The notes: generated from the letters alone by a model not told the origin. Counted from the first letter of the stretch, positions 51,198 through 60,696 are shown. The stretch: DNA of 64,000 bases from Paenibacillus sp. PvR098 (GCF_017833255.1 NZ_JAFIBU010000001.1:3508001-3572000); one strand, 5' to 3'. Translations and numbers: made by a program.

Positions 51198-52193
51198 GTG
51201 ATTACTATTAAAGCGTTCAAGGCATTGGTTGTGGATCAATCGGGCAACGATGTAATAAGCGGCATACGTGAACTGACTTTTGAGGATTTGCCGTCAGGCG
51301 AACTATTGATTCAAGTCGTCTACTCCAGTGTAAACTATAAGGATGCATTGGCCTGCATTCCGAATGGAAACGTTATTAAAAGCTACCCCTTTATTCCCGG
51401 TATCGACCTTGCCGGGATTGTTAAGGCCAGCACAGATGATCAGTTTCAAGAGGGAGACGAGGTATTGATCACGGGATATGAGCTTGGCGTGAGCCATTTT
51501 GGCGGTTTTAGCGAATATGCCAGAGTCTCCTCCAAGTGGGCGGTCAAATTACCGCAGGGTCTTTCTGCAAAAGAAGCGATGATATTCGGGACCGCAGGAT
51601 TTACGGCGGCTTTATCGGTGCAGGAATTACAAGACGGTAATGTGTCCGCTGATCAAGGGCCGATTCTGGTGACAGGAGCTACAGGAGGAGTGGGAAGTAT
51701 GGCTGTGGCTATGCTTGCCAAATTGGGTTACGAAGTCGTGGCCAGTACAGGGAAAGCCGATCAGAAGGAACATTTGATGAAATTGGGAGCCGCGCGGGTT
51801 ATTTCCCGGGAAGAGCTTGTCCCTGAGAAGATCAGGTCTTTGGACAAACAACTATGGGCTGGCGCCATCGATTGTGTTGGCGGGAAATCGCTATCGTATA
51901 TTCTAAGCAGCACACGTTATGGCGGGGCGGTAGCCGTCAGCGGCTTAACGGGAGGCACAGAACTGGCTACGACCGTGTTTCCCTTTATTCTCCGCGGAAT
52001 ACGACTGGTAGGAATCGATTCTGTCATGGCTTCTATGGAAAAGCGGGTCCGGATATGGGGCCGGTTGGCCTCGGAATTAAAGCCTGTTATGTTAGACAGC
52101 ATGTACACGGAAATCGCTTTGGAGCAAATTCCTGACGTCGTTCAGAGCATCCTCAAAGGCCAGTCTCAAGGCAGAACACTAGTTAAGATATAG
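51198..52193 (+). CDS. NADPH-dependent acryloyl-CoA reductase / quinone oxidoreductase, AcuI/YhdH type
   Basis: In this protein of about 331 residues of the medium-chain dehydrogenase superfamily, N-terminal SSVNYKDALACIPNGNVIKS and PFIPGIDLAGIV are AcuI/YhdH blocks, and ILVTGATGGVGSMAVAMLAK binds NADPH. No zinc-ligand Cys are seen, as usual for this group. The only conventional start is GTG 51198, but AAGGAG (51193-51198) overlaps it. An ATT at 51207 lies at ideal spacing and would give a more typical N-terminus, IKAFKALVVD. Confidence 0.88.
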   Translation: MITIKAFKALVVDQSGNDVISGIRELTFEDLPSGELLIQVVYSSVNYKDALACIPNGNVIKSYPFIPGIDLAGIVKASTDDQFQEGDEVLITGYELGVSHFGGFSEYARVSSKWAVKLPQGLSAKEAMIFGTAGFTAALSVQELQDGNVSADQGPILVTGATGGVGSMAVAMLAKLGYEVVASTGKADQKEHLMKLGAARVISREELVPEKIRSLDKQLWAGAIDCVGGKSLSYILSSTRYGGAVAVSGLTGGTELATTVFPFILRGIRLVGIDSVMASMEKRVRIWGRLASELKPVMLDSMYTEIALEQIPDVVQSILKGQSQGRTLVKI

Positions 52194-52225
52194 TCTAGTG
52201 AGGATGCTAAAATCTACAACTATGT

Positions 52226-52268
52226 AAAGCAGTGATCGCAGAAAACGCTCTGTGATGACTGCTTTTTT
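52226..52268 (+). terminator. Terminator of the AcuI-type gene
   Basis: AAAGCAGT and ACTGCTTT, with inner CAGA/TCTG pairs, followed by TTTCTTTT. Confidence 0.75.
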
Positions 52269-52408
52269 CTTTTGCAGCTGAACCTATTTTTGGATCAAGT
52301 GTTAACTTAAATAAATAATAAGTAATACGATGAAATATTAATTTCAATTTATGTTATTTAAGAGTATGATATGGGTAGAAATGATTTTGTTTTGGGGGAT
52401 CTGCTGCT

Positions 52409-55400
52409 ATGACTAATATGCAACTGAGACACTACCTAACATTAAACGAAATCGATACTCGGTTTTTTTTAAAAGCAGCCATAAGGTTGACTACGCTGAT
52501 AGGTGAACTCCATCAACAAGGGATCAATCAACTCAACGTAAGTCCTGACAATATATCTTATGATCCTGAAAGCGGCCAGCTGGATTTCATCGATTTGAGT
52601 TCAACAAGCTCAGATGCTTATATGTCGCCAGAGCAGACGGGAAGGATCGGTCGTAACGTCGATCACCGGAGCGGGTTGTATAGATTAGGTATCACTTTCT
52701 ATGAGATGCTCGCAGGACATCTCCCTTTTGAAGCTGAGAACAATAATGAATGGGTATATTTTCATTTAGCCGTTCGCCCTAAGCCGCTGTGGGAACTGCG
52801 TCCTGAAATTCCGCGGGCAGTGTGTGAATTGGTGATGAAATTACTTTCCAAGAATGCGGAGGAGCGTTATCAGAGCGCATATAGTCTCCAATTTGATCTA
52901 GAACGATGCAGTAAGGAATGGGAAGAGTCTGAAGCCATTGGTCTTTTCACGCTAGGAGAATGGGACAAGAAAAGTCGGTTTCAACTGCCGCCGGCTTTGT
53001 ACGAAAGGGAGAAGGAGCTGAGGGTGCTTCTTGCCATGTTTGAGAGGACCTCCAACGGTTCTAAGGAATTGTTTTATATCAGCGGTCGATCCGGCAGCGG
53101 AAAAACGGCACTTATCAAGGAATTTCAATCTAGAATTGTCCATCATAAGGGCTATTTCATATCGGGCAAATTCGATCAGATGAAAAAAGAGATTCCATAT
53201 ACTCCAATTATTCAAGTGTTACGTGAATTGGTGCGGCACGTGTTAAGTGAAGATCCGAGACGGATCTCCATATGGAGAATGAAGCTGATAGAGACGCTGG
53301 GTCGAAGTGGAAGGGTCATTACAGAGGTTATTCCTGAAGCAGCTTTCCTGCTAGGCGAACAAAAACCGTTAGAGGCCTTGCCGTCCGCGGATGCGATTAA
53401 CCGGTTTAAATTTCTCTTTATGAGGTTTATCAAAGTATTCGTGGATAAGGAACGTCCGTTGGTGCTTTTCTTTGACGACGTTCAGTGGGCGGATCAAGCG
53501 TCGCTCGATTTCATTAAACTGCTGGCGGCAGACCCGACTAACCATTATATGGCCATTATTGGAGCTGGTCGGCTCAACGCTTGGGAAGAAGGTCCTCCAA
53601 TAGAGGAAGCGATATCCAAGTTTCAAAAGGAAATTCATTCCGATATTCAAACGCTGCATCTTGAACCGCTGCACTTATCCAGTATTGCCCAAATTTTGGC
53701 CGATAGCTTGCAGGAAAGCCGGGAAAGGGTAAAAGCTCTGGCGGAAATTATTTTTCAAAAAACGGGTGGAAACCCATTTTATATAAAGCAATATCTCCAT
53801 TCGATTCATAGCGAAAAGCTTCTTCGTTTCCATATGGAAACAGGGGAATGGGAATGGGATCTCGATCAGATTAAGGGACGGGAAGTGAGGAATGATGTCA
53901 TTGGGCTGATCTTGGAGAGGCTCAATAAACTGCCGGAAGACACGCTCTATGTGTTGAATGTGGCGGGAACGATAGGGAATACATTTGATTTGAAAACGCT
54001 ATCTATCGTGACTGCTCAAAAAACTGCACAGATAGCAGGTAATGTATTGCCGGCATTAAGGGAAGGATTGCTCTTGGCGTGCAAGGATCCCGGTCCATCC
54101 GGGCAAGAAACGGATAATCAAGCATGGGAAGAACCTGTCGAAACGTATACATTTCTGCACGATAAGGTACATGAGGCTGTGTATAACCTGATGCCTGAGG
54201 AGCAGCAAAAACAACTCCATTTGCATATCGGCCGCACGTTGTTGGAAAACTGGAGCACAGAGCAGAAAGCGGAGCGAATTTTCGAACTCGTGTATCATCT
54301 AAATAAGGGGAGCGGACTCATCCGCGATCCGGCGGAACAAGTTGATCTTGCGAAGCTCAACCTTCAGGCCGGCATCAAGGCCAAAGCCTCCATCGCCTTT
54401 GCTTCAGCGCTAGGTTATTTCAATATGGGCATTGAACTTATTCAAAGAGAATCTGTTTTATCCGACGATGCCTTATTTTTCCGGCTGTTGATTGAAAGAC
54501 CGGAATGCGAATACTTTTGCGGGTATTTGGAACAGGCGGATGCGACGATTGCCGAGCTTTTTGAACGGGCAGACGATCCTTTGGATCGGGCTAGAATAGC
54601 TCTGATTCAAGTCGAAATGTATGCGTACCTGAAGAATAAAAAAGCCTTATCGGTGGGCTTGAAAGCGATGAGGGAGCTTGGACTGCATATTCCAACCCGA
54701 GTGACCAAGCCCACTATGCTTTGGAAGGTCGTGCAATCGAATTTTATATTGAACAAGACATTGGACCAACTGCCTCACTTACATGAAAGCAGGGACCCCT
54801 ATGAGCAAGTATTAGCTGACATCACCATGGCTGTAGCAGCGTCAGCAGTGATTGAAGATCCAGAGTTGTCCGTCATGTTGTTTGCAACTTATGTCATGCA
54901 TGGATTAAAATACGGCAAAACACAAGCGTTCCCTTTTATCCTCGGCTCTTATGCTACCGTGCTCTGTCTTGGATTCGGGAGATATCGAACGGGCTTCCGG
55001 TTGGCGCAGATTGCGCTTCAGCTTGCCGAAAACTATGATAACCCTAAGATGAAAGGCAGAATTCATTTTATTTTCGGTCTGATTTTACAATATCAACACC
55101 CGAATGATTCTGTCGCCCATTTTCAGAAGTCCAGCCAATTCGGCTTACAGTCCGGTGATATGAATTATGTCGGGTTCTCCATGGCACTTCTAGCTAATAA
55201 CTCTACTGGAGATTTGAATCAATTAGATGTATTATGTAACGAATATTTTGAGGCGGCATCTCGGTTTCTGGATTCCATGATCATGAGGCATCTTCAAATC
55301 GTAGCCCAGTATATCGCGGCGCTGCGGGGGTTAACCCTGCATCGAGCGAGCTTTAGCAACGAAAACTTCGATGAAACGTCGTTATTTAAGGAAACGGAAA

Positions 55401-56623
55401 GCGTAACCCAAAAAAAGCAGTATTTTTATTACTATGCTTGCAAGATTGAGGTTTGCTATTTATTTGGCTATTACGAGGAAGCGCTGGCATGGGCCAAGGA
55501 AACGGAGACCAAGAGTGAACGAACGTATTCTCCCGTCATGGTTCATAAACACAGGCTCTATCATTACCTGAGTATCGTAGCTAAGTATCCTTCTGCTTCA
55601 TTAAAAGATAAACGTATTTATTTAAAGCTGCTTACAAAGCAGCTTCGTGAGATGAAACGATGGGCCCGCAGCTGCCCCCAAAGCGCATTGCACAAATATT
55701 ATTTGATGGATGCGGAAATGCAGCGCTTAAAAGGAAATGAGCCTAAGGCGCTTAATCAGTACAACCTTGCGATAGCCTCTGCCAAGGAGGAAAGCCTGAT
55801 TCAATATGAAGCGCTGGGCAATGAGCTCACGGCTGCGTATTATTTGGCGGCGGGCAATCCTACGCTTGCTAAAGCCTACATGATGGATGCTGCCCAGAAA
55901 TACCGTCTATGGGGTGCCACAGAGAAGGTTAAGGCTTTATGTGAAGCGTATCCTGATTTAGTGCCGGGAGCATACCTGGAGGATGAACCCGCTGAGCAAG
56001 TCATCCCCGCGGGAAGTGCCGCAGCTCCTTCTTTGAAGGAGCTCATCGAAACCAATGAATTAAGCGATACCTCCATCATGAATCGAAATTTCGATTTAAA
56101 CACGATTCTTCAAGCAAGAAATATTGCTCCGAATGCAAAGATCAGCATTCTGGAACAATTTTTGAATTTAGCTATCGTTCATGCGGGTGCTGAAAGAGGA
56201 TATATTGTTCAGGAAATCAACGGGGAAATGATCGTGGAGGCGGAGCTGGATAAGAAATTGGACAGGGAGGGACGAGCCCATGTTGTTACGGACTTTGACA
56301 AGGGGCGTCATTATTCCAAAGCCGTTGTTCAATATGTGATCCGAACACAAGAATCCGTGGTTCTCGGCGAATCGTCGTATGGTTTGTTTACGGCTGACCC
56401 ATATGTGGAAAGAAAACAACCGAAGTCCATACTGTGCATGCCTATCCATTATCCTGGAAATTTTAGGGGGGCGCTCTATTTGGAGAATAATTTGATTTCG
56501 GATGTTTTCACTGCCGACCAAACCGAAATATTAGATATTGTGCTAACCAGGATGCTCTATTTGAACACCGTCCGCATAGAAGCGGAGCATCAAGCACCGA
56601 AAGCAGGCAGAAGAGAGCGCTGA
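52409..56623 (+). CDS. Large signalling protein: truncated pseudokinase, AAA ATPase, TPR-like helices, GAF
   Basis: In this 1404-residue protein, residues 1-175 are a Ser/Thr-kinase C-lobe. It has no glycine loop or VAIK lysine; the catalytic loop reads INQLNVSPDNIS (HRD Asp is Asn) and DFG is DLS, while YMSPEQTGRIGRNVDHRSGL is kept. Residues 200-480 are an AAA_16 ATPase (Walker A ISGRSGSGKTAL, Walker B LVLFFDDVQWAD). Residues 500-1190 are helical, TPR-like. Residues about 1225-1395 are a GAF domain. Relatives in Paenibacillus and cyanobacteria end in a histidine kinase, which is absent here. The likely role is a signalling scaffold; its input is unknown. ATG behind GGGGGATC. Confidence 0.88.
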   Translation: MTNMQLRHYLTLNEIDTRFFLKAAIRLTTLIGELHQQGINQLNVSPDNISYDPESGQLDFIDLSSTSSDAYMSPEQTGRIGRNVDHRSGLYRLGITFYEMLAGHLPFEAENNNEWVYFHLAVRPKPLWELRPEIPRAVCELVMKLLSKNAEERYQSAYSLQFDLERCSKEWEESEAIGLFTLGEWDKKSRFQLPPALYEREKELRVLLAMFERTSNGSKELFYISGRSGSGKTALIKEFQSRIVHHKGYFISGKFDQMKKEIPYTPIIQVLRELVRHVLSEDPRRISIWRMKLIETLGRSGRVITEVIPEAAFLLGEQKPLEALPSADAINRFKFLFMRFIKVFVDKERPLVLFFDDVQWADQASLDFIKLLAADPTNHYMAIIGAGRLNAWEEGPPIEEAISKFQKEIHSDIQTLHLEPLHLSSIAQILADSLQESRERVKALAEIIFQKTGGNPFYIKQYLHSIHSEKLLRFHMETGEWEWDLDQIKGREVRNDVIGLILERLNKLPEDTLYVLNVAGTIGNTFDLKTLSIVTAQKTAQIAGNVLPALREGLLLACKDPGPSGQETDNQAWEEPVETYTFLHDKVHEAVYNLMPEEQQKQLHLHIGRTLLENWSTEQKAERIFELVYHLNKGSGLIRDPAEQVDLAKLNLQAGIKAKASIAFASALGYFNMGIELIQRESVLSDDALFFRLLIERPECEYFCGYLEQADATIAELFERADDPLDRARIALIQVEMYAYLKNKKALSVGLKAMRELGLHIPTRVTKPTMLWKVVQSNFILNKTLDQLPHLHESRDPYEQVLADITMAVAASAVIEDPELSVMLFATYVMHGLKYGKTQAFPFILGSYATVLCLGFGRYRTGFRLAQIALQLAENYDNPKMKGRIHFIFGLILQYQHPNDSVAHFQKSSQFGLQSGDMNYVGFSMALLANNSTGDLNQLDVLCNEYFEAASRFLDSMIMRHLQIVAQYIAALRGLTLHRASFSNENFDETSLFKETESVTQKKQYFYYYACKIEVCYLFGYYEEALAWAKETETKSERTYSPVMVHKHRLYHYLSIVAKYPSASLKDKRIYLKLLTKQLREMKRWARSCPQSALHKYYLMDAEMQRLKGNEPKALNQYNLAIASAKEESLIQYEALGNELTAAYYLAAGNPTLAKAYMMDAAQKYRLWGATEKVKALCEAYPDLVPGAYLEDEPAEQVIPAGSAAAPSLKELIETNELSDTSIMNRNFDLNTILQARNIAPNAKISILEQFLNLAIVHAGAERGYIVQEINGEMIVEAELDKKLDREGRAHVVTDFDKGRHYSKAVVQYVIRTQESVVLGESSYGLFTADPYVERKQPKSILCMPIHYPGNFRGALYLENNLISDVFTADQTEILDIVLTRMLYLNTVRIEAEHQAPKAGRRER

Positions 56624-56647
56624 CGATCGCGTGTTTTCATGATGTAA

Positions 56648-56935
56648 TTACTTTTCAAGAAGGTCCCCTTTCACTCTTCCTTCATCAGTGTCAAATTGAA
56701 CCTTAACCACGTCAAAGATCTCCTCCCAGCGATCTTTGACGCGGTTCCACTCCTGTAACGGCTCTGGTCGCCTGGTATTGATATGCCCGATAAATTTTAG
56801 ACTATAGCGTTTGCAGGCTCCGATAGAAGTCCGATGAGAGTACCACCTGCGGGTCATAAAATCGTTTTTTCCTTGAATAAATCCATAACCGGTCTCCCGT
56901 AATTTAGTCCAAGTTATGTTTACCAAATCCGTCAC
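56648..56935 (-). CDS. Small protein of unknown function
   Basis: The 95-residue frame is convergent with the large signalling gene and starts at GTG behind GAAGG. It is rich in Trp, Arg and charged residues (TWTKLRETGYGFIQGKNDF, then WNRVKDRWEEIFDVVKVQFD), with a plausible protein-like composition and no signal or membrane segment. I do not recognise a family. It could be real or a shadow; nothing else is encoded here. Confidence 0.5.
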   Translation of the reverse strand: MTDLVNITWTKLRETGYGFIQGKNDFMTRRWYSHRTSIGACKRYSLKFIGHINTRRPEPLQEWNRVKDRWEEIFDVVKVQFDTDEGRVKGDLLEK

Positions 56936-57075
56936 TTCTATACCTTCATTGGCAGCTGTTATCAGAAGGGAAACGAGTCATCATGTAGAATTAATATGGC
57001 ATAGCCTCAAATATCGAAGAGTTCAGCTGCTAACCGGGTAAAGTAGAAGTAGGGGTTGAGAGGAGAGATTCAAGG

Positions 57076-57984
57076 ATGAAGTCTGTAACAGTAAAAGATT
57101 TGGTGGATCGCTTCTCATTAGAAGTTCTTGCTGGGGAGTCACACATGCATCGGACGATACCCAAACCGCGGGCATACCGTCCGGGACTTGAATTTGTTGG
57201 ATACTTCGAATTCTTTTCTCATGCCCACGTGCAGGTACTGGGTAGAAAAGAAATCAATTATTTACATACGCTGAGTGAAGAAGAACGAAACCATCGCATC
57301 GGAAACATCGTGAAATACCATCCGCCTTGCTTTGTGGTCACCCGCAATCAGGAAGGGCTGAAGTATTTGCTGAAATATTGTGAGGAAGAGGGAATCCCTC
57401 TGCTGCGAACGCATGAACCCACCTTCAAATTTCTGGAGCTGGTGGACACTTATTTGGCCAAAGCCATGGCCCCGCAAATCGCTGTGCATGGGGTTTGTGT
57501 CAATGTATCCGGCATTGGGGTTTTGCTTCGCGGTAAATCCGGCGTCGGCAAAAGCGAGACCGCTCATACGCTGATTCGACGCGGGCACCGGCTGGTGGCC
57601 GATGACATCGTGGTTTTGCAAAAAATCGGTCCAGAGACCATACTGGGAACCCATGATGGCAAAACGAGAGAGCTTCTAGCGCTTCGGAGCATCGGACTGA
57701 TCAATGTTTCACGTCTTTACGGCAGGAAAGCGTTTCAGGATGAAACTCGTATTGTTCTTGATATCGAACTAACCAAATGGCAGGAGCATGCTTTGAATAA
57801 TGAGCTGGAGCTGGAGCCGAAATTTACCGAGTATATGGACATTAAAATTCCGCATATTGAAATTCAACTTCAGCCCGGAAGAGATGTGGCGGGACTGGTG
57901 GAGGCGGCAGCCAATAACTGGTACCTCCGTCAACAGGGGTACAGCGCGGCGGAGGAATTCATTAAACGGCTGGAAAAAGGATAG
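57076..57984 (+). CDS. hprK: HPr kinase/phosphorylase
   Basis: This 302-residue enzyme phosphorylates and dephosphorylates HPr on the regulatory Ser, controlling carbon catabolite repression. The N-terminal domain (1-125) is followed by the catalytic His in VHGVCVNVSGIGVLL (about 137), the P-loop GKSGVGKSETAHTLIRRGHR (about 153), VADDIVVL, and the HprK signature region RSIGLINVSRLYG and PGRDVAGLVEAAANNW. ATG behind GAGAGGAGAG. The usual downstream partner lgt is missing, so this may be a second or relocated copy. The HPr at 6340 has the Ser it needs. Confidence 0.9.
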   Translation: MKSVTVKDLVDRFSLEVLAGESHMHRTIPKPRAYRPGLEFVGYFEFFSHAHVQVLGRKEINYLHTLSEEERNHRIGNIVKYHPPCFVVTRNQEGLKYLLKYCEEEGIPLLRTHEPTFKFLELVDTYLAKAMAPQIAVHGVCVNVSGIGVLLRGKSGVGKSETAHTLIRRGHRLVADDIVVLQKIGPETILGTHDGKTRELLALRSIGLINVSRLYGRKAFQDETRIVLDIELTKWQEHALNNELELEPKFTEYMDIKIPHIEIQLQPGRDVAGLVEAAANNWYLRQQGYSAAEEFIKRLEKG

Positions 57985-58004
57985 GAAAGTTAAGTGTACC
58001 CAGA

Positions 58005-58046
58005 AAAAAACAGCTTCCAGGTTGTTCTCCTGGGAGCTGTTTTTTA
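58005..58046 (+). terminator. Terminator between hprK and the convergent YdjO-like gene
   Basis: AAAAACAGCTTCCAG and CTGGGAGCTGTTTTT form a stem with A and T runs on both sides, so it can serve both strands. Confidence 0.85.
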
Positions 58047-58049
58047 TTC

Positions 58050-58247
58050 TTACTTTTTATAGGTATTGACGAGGACCGGAAGCATCCTGGTATCGCGAAC
58101 CATAGAGGAAGCGCAAATTGGGCAAGCGGGCTGCTCCTCGAAGGAGAAATCATCTCTCATCCAACAACTGCAATCTTCTTTGCTGCAGGTCCAAACCGCC
58201 GTTTCATCCTGTTGTGGAGGCTCAGAGCCCCGTTTGGAAAAATACAT
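58050..58247 (-). CDS. YdjO-like cold-inducible small Cys protein
   Basis: This 65-residue protein has the pattern VWTCSKEDCSCWMRDDFSFE followed by ACPICASSM and TRMLPVLVN. The spaced Cys pairs resemble a zinc ribbon. This matches the YdjO family, annotated as cold-inducible in Bacillus. ATG behind a perfect AAGGAGG. Confidence 0.85.
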   Translation of the reverse strand: MYFSKRGSEPPQQDETAVWTCSKEDCSCWMRDDFSFEEQPACPICASSMVRDTRMLPVLVNTYKK

Positions 58248-58259
58248 GATCGTTCCTCC

Positions 58260-58516
58260 TTAGTTTTTCGGGCTTGAACTGAAAAGAACTGCCCTGCAGG
58301 ACAGTTCTCTATGAAGGGAATTCGTTTACACATATTTCACAAGTGAGGTTGCAGGATGGTCCTCGTTTCCTTTATTATAATATGAGATATAAAGTCATTT
58401 TATATACGAATATTTATTATATCATAAAAAAAGTGATGATAATAGAGGGTAGGACATCGTTGACAATGACTTTATAAGCAATTGCACGTCCATTTACGGA
58501 TGCATAGGAGGTTATT
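58260..58516. promoter_or_regulatory. AT-rich divergent control region ahead of the desaturase gene
   Basis: No gene is seen. A hairpin CTGTCCTGCAGG-type sequence lies near 58292-58310, and several TATAAT-like elements lie in the AT-rich stretch 58370-58430. TTGACA at about 58459 has no good -10 at the proper distance, so the promoter cannot be fixed. Confidence 0.3.
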
Positions 58517-59428
58517 ATGCCAGCAGAAAACTATACACTGAATGTGTTCGATCCAAAATTAGAACCTTATTTGTTGGACTTATACAAGCAGCATCGAGAG
58601 CGTGCAGCGTCTATCGATTGGAGCTATCACGAATATATTCCCTGGGAGCAAGGCCGCAGCTTCAAAGAGCTGCCGTGGTCCATTGAGCAAAGGAAGCTGC
58701 CAGACCCCATCTACACAGCAGTGGAGACCTCGCTTTTGACAGAAGTAAATCTGCCTTTTTTCTACCACCATCTGGCGGTTACATTTAGGGGCTCTTTACA
58801 GGTACTGCAGGATTTTGTACACACTTGGGTTTCGGAGGAAGACCAGCACTCATCCTTATTAGAAACCTATTTGATCATTACAAGAAACGCAGATCCGAAC
58901 GAACTGCACCGTTTGCGCAAAATGGTTGTTGAAGGCGGTTTCGTGCCTGATTTTGATACGGCTATGGAAACCATGGTCTATACGGCGGTTCAAGAGCTCG
59001 CAACGATGGTCTTTTATTATAATGTGGCCAAGGCGGCAAGCCCTTACGATAAGGATTTGGCTAGGCTTCTCCGAAGGATAGCTAAGGATGAGACACTTCA
59101 TTTTGCTTTTTATCGCGATGTGGTGAAAGCCTATTTGGGCGTAGACCATAACTTTGTGTATTATATCCATAAGGCGATGACCAGCTTTGCCATGCCGGGC
59201 AAGCATATGCCCTTATTTAAGGACCGGATGGATACGATTGCCCAGGACGCGGGTTATGGCCCCGTAGCTTACTTCAATCAAGTGTTCGATCATTTGATCC
59301 AAGTGTGGGGGATCGATCAACTGCAGCCAAGCCGAAGCGATGCGGAGAGAGCCAGGCAGGATTTGCTGGGATATCACGTGAAATTGAAACGAATCAGCGA
59401 ACGATTGGCGGCCAAAGGTTTTAATTAA
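58517..59428 (+). CDS. Soluble acyl-ACP desaturase-type diiron protein
   Basis: This 303-residue protein has the four-helix diiron ligand set: Glu in SLLTEVNLPFFYHH, EEDQH (EExxH), Glu in QELATMVFYYNV, and DETLHFAFYR (second ExxH-type pair). Order and spacing match the plant and mycobacterial DesA family rather than membrane desaturases. It would introduce a double bond into acyl-ACP chains using ferredoxin and oxygen. ATG behind AGGAGG. It stands alone before a terminator. True substrate and reductase partner are unknown. Confidence 0.88.
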   Translation: MPAENYTLNVFDPKLEPYLLDLYKQHRERAASIDWSYHEYIPWEQGRSFKELPWSIEQRKLPDPIYTAVETSLLTEVNLPFFYHHLAVTFRGSLQVLQDFVHTWVSEEDQHSSLLETYLIITRNADPNELHRLRKMVVEGGFVPDFDTAMETMVYTAVQELATMVFYYNVAKAASPYDKDLARLLRRIAKDETLHFAFYRDVVKAYLGVDHNFVYYIHKAMTSFAMPGKHMPLFKDRMDTIAQDAGYGPVAYFNQVFDHLIQVWGIDQLQPSRSDAERARQDLLGYHVKLKRISERLAAKGFN

Positions 59429-59443
59429 GCTGGTAACACATGA

Positions 59444-59474
59444 AAAGACACCCTGATGACAGGGTGTCTTTTTT
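59444..59474 (+). terminator. Terminator of the desaturase gene
   Basis: AAAGACACCCT and AGGGTGTCTTT form a perfect stem, followed by TTTG. It may also serve the convergent exporter gene. Confidence 0.85.
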
Positions 59475-59500
59475 GAACGATCAGGGCAAAGCTTGTAGTG

Positions 59501-60562
59501 CTACCTTTTGATCCAGCCGGTTAATGCCTCCAAAGGCTCCTTATCGTCCGTCCCCCGGTTATACTGCTCTACCAGCTTATTCAGCCTTCCCGTCTGATAG
59601 CCATAATCGTACATAGCTCCTGCCACAACGAACAATCGCAGCTTACCTTCCCAATGCTCCACGTAGCGCTCCAACAGCACATTCATAAAGCTATCGTTTT
59701 CTTCCTCGAACAGGCAGCCCTCAGAGCTTTCGGGCTTCAGCTTATCGTCGAACTTCAGCAGCACGTGCTCATGATATTTAGTCAGACGTTCCATATGCTG
59801 ATCGAAGGCTTGGTCGGTCTCCGCCGTGCGGGTAGCTGGAAAATAGTGCACTTCTACGGCATTCAATACTTCCATACCTTTATGTAGGGTATACAGCATC
59901 TGTTTGTAAATAACCAGATTGCGAGTCTGACTGTATTTTGCGCGCCGCAGTTTCTTCAGCTCTTCCTCAAACAGCTGATACTTGTCCGATAACGATTTCA
60001 TGGCTTTTTCCAGCTCTTGTTTCTCATCGCGGAACACATTCTCCTTGATCTCATCGGAGATGGCGGTTCGCAGAAGAAGCGACATTTTCGTAAATACAGA
60101 TTGAATTTGATTCAGGAACTGCTCTTTGGGCTTGGGCGGAAAAAACATGATATTGATCAATGAAGCCGAGCCGATTCCGATTAAGATAAGCAAGAACCGG
60201 TTGAGAGCGAAGTTCCACTGTCCTGAAGCCTCCATGACTGCGACGACGGTGACCAGGGTCAGCCCGATGGTTTCTTCCATTTTCATTTTTAAGCAAATCA
60301 TGATGACCAGGATGCAGACGAGTCCGATAGCAATCGGCTCGCTGGAGAAGAACATCCCTGCCATTAGGGCTAGTGCCGCTCCGAGCGTATTGGTCTGGAG
60401 CTGCTCCAATAAGTGGCGCCATGACCGATAGATAGAGGGCTGCATGGCAAAAATAGCCGCTACTGCGGCAATGACCGAAGGTGTAATTTCAAACAGACCG
60501 CTAAGAAATAAAGATAGGGTAACGGCGATACCCGTTTTTAAGACTCGAGCGCCGAAGGCCAC
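59501..60562 (-). CDS. Aromatic-acid-exporter/DUF939-like membrane protein
   Basis: This protein of about 353 residues has hydrophobic segments over 1-150, with AAIFAMQPSIYRSWRHLLEQ as in the paralogue at 8701, then a helical cytoplasmic C-terminal domain. GTG at 60562 lies 7 bases after GGAGGGG and aligns with the paralogue's start; a longer frame to 60631 is less likely. It lacks the ACT domain found in the paralogue. The substrate is unknown. Confidence 0.85.
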   Translation of the reverse strand: MAFGARVLKTGIAVTLSLFLSGLFEITPSVIAAVAAIFAMQPSIYRSWRHLLEQLQTNTLGAALALMAGMFFSSEPIAIGLVCILVIMICLKMKMEETIGLTLVTVVAVMEASGQWNFALNRFLLILIGIGSASLINIMFFPPKPKEQFLNQIQSVFTKMSLLLRTAISDEIKENVFRDEKQELEKAMKSLSDKYQLFEEELKKLRRAKYSQTRNLVIYKQMLYTLHKGMEVLNAVEVHYFPATRTAETDQAFDQHMERLTKYHEHVLLKFDDKLKPESSEGCLFEEENDSFMNVLLERYVEHWEGKLRLFVVAGAMYDYGYQTGRLNKLVEQYNRGTDDKEPLEALTGWIKR

Positions 60563-60696
60563 AGCAACCCCTCCAACAAGTAATGTACGTTCAAGATACT
60601 CTCCCATTTGAAGTTTATTCTGCCTTAACAAACTATGCTATACTGTAACCGGAAAGAATCGACTCGAAACTTTAAATGCTGACGGGGGACACCGTA

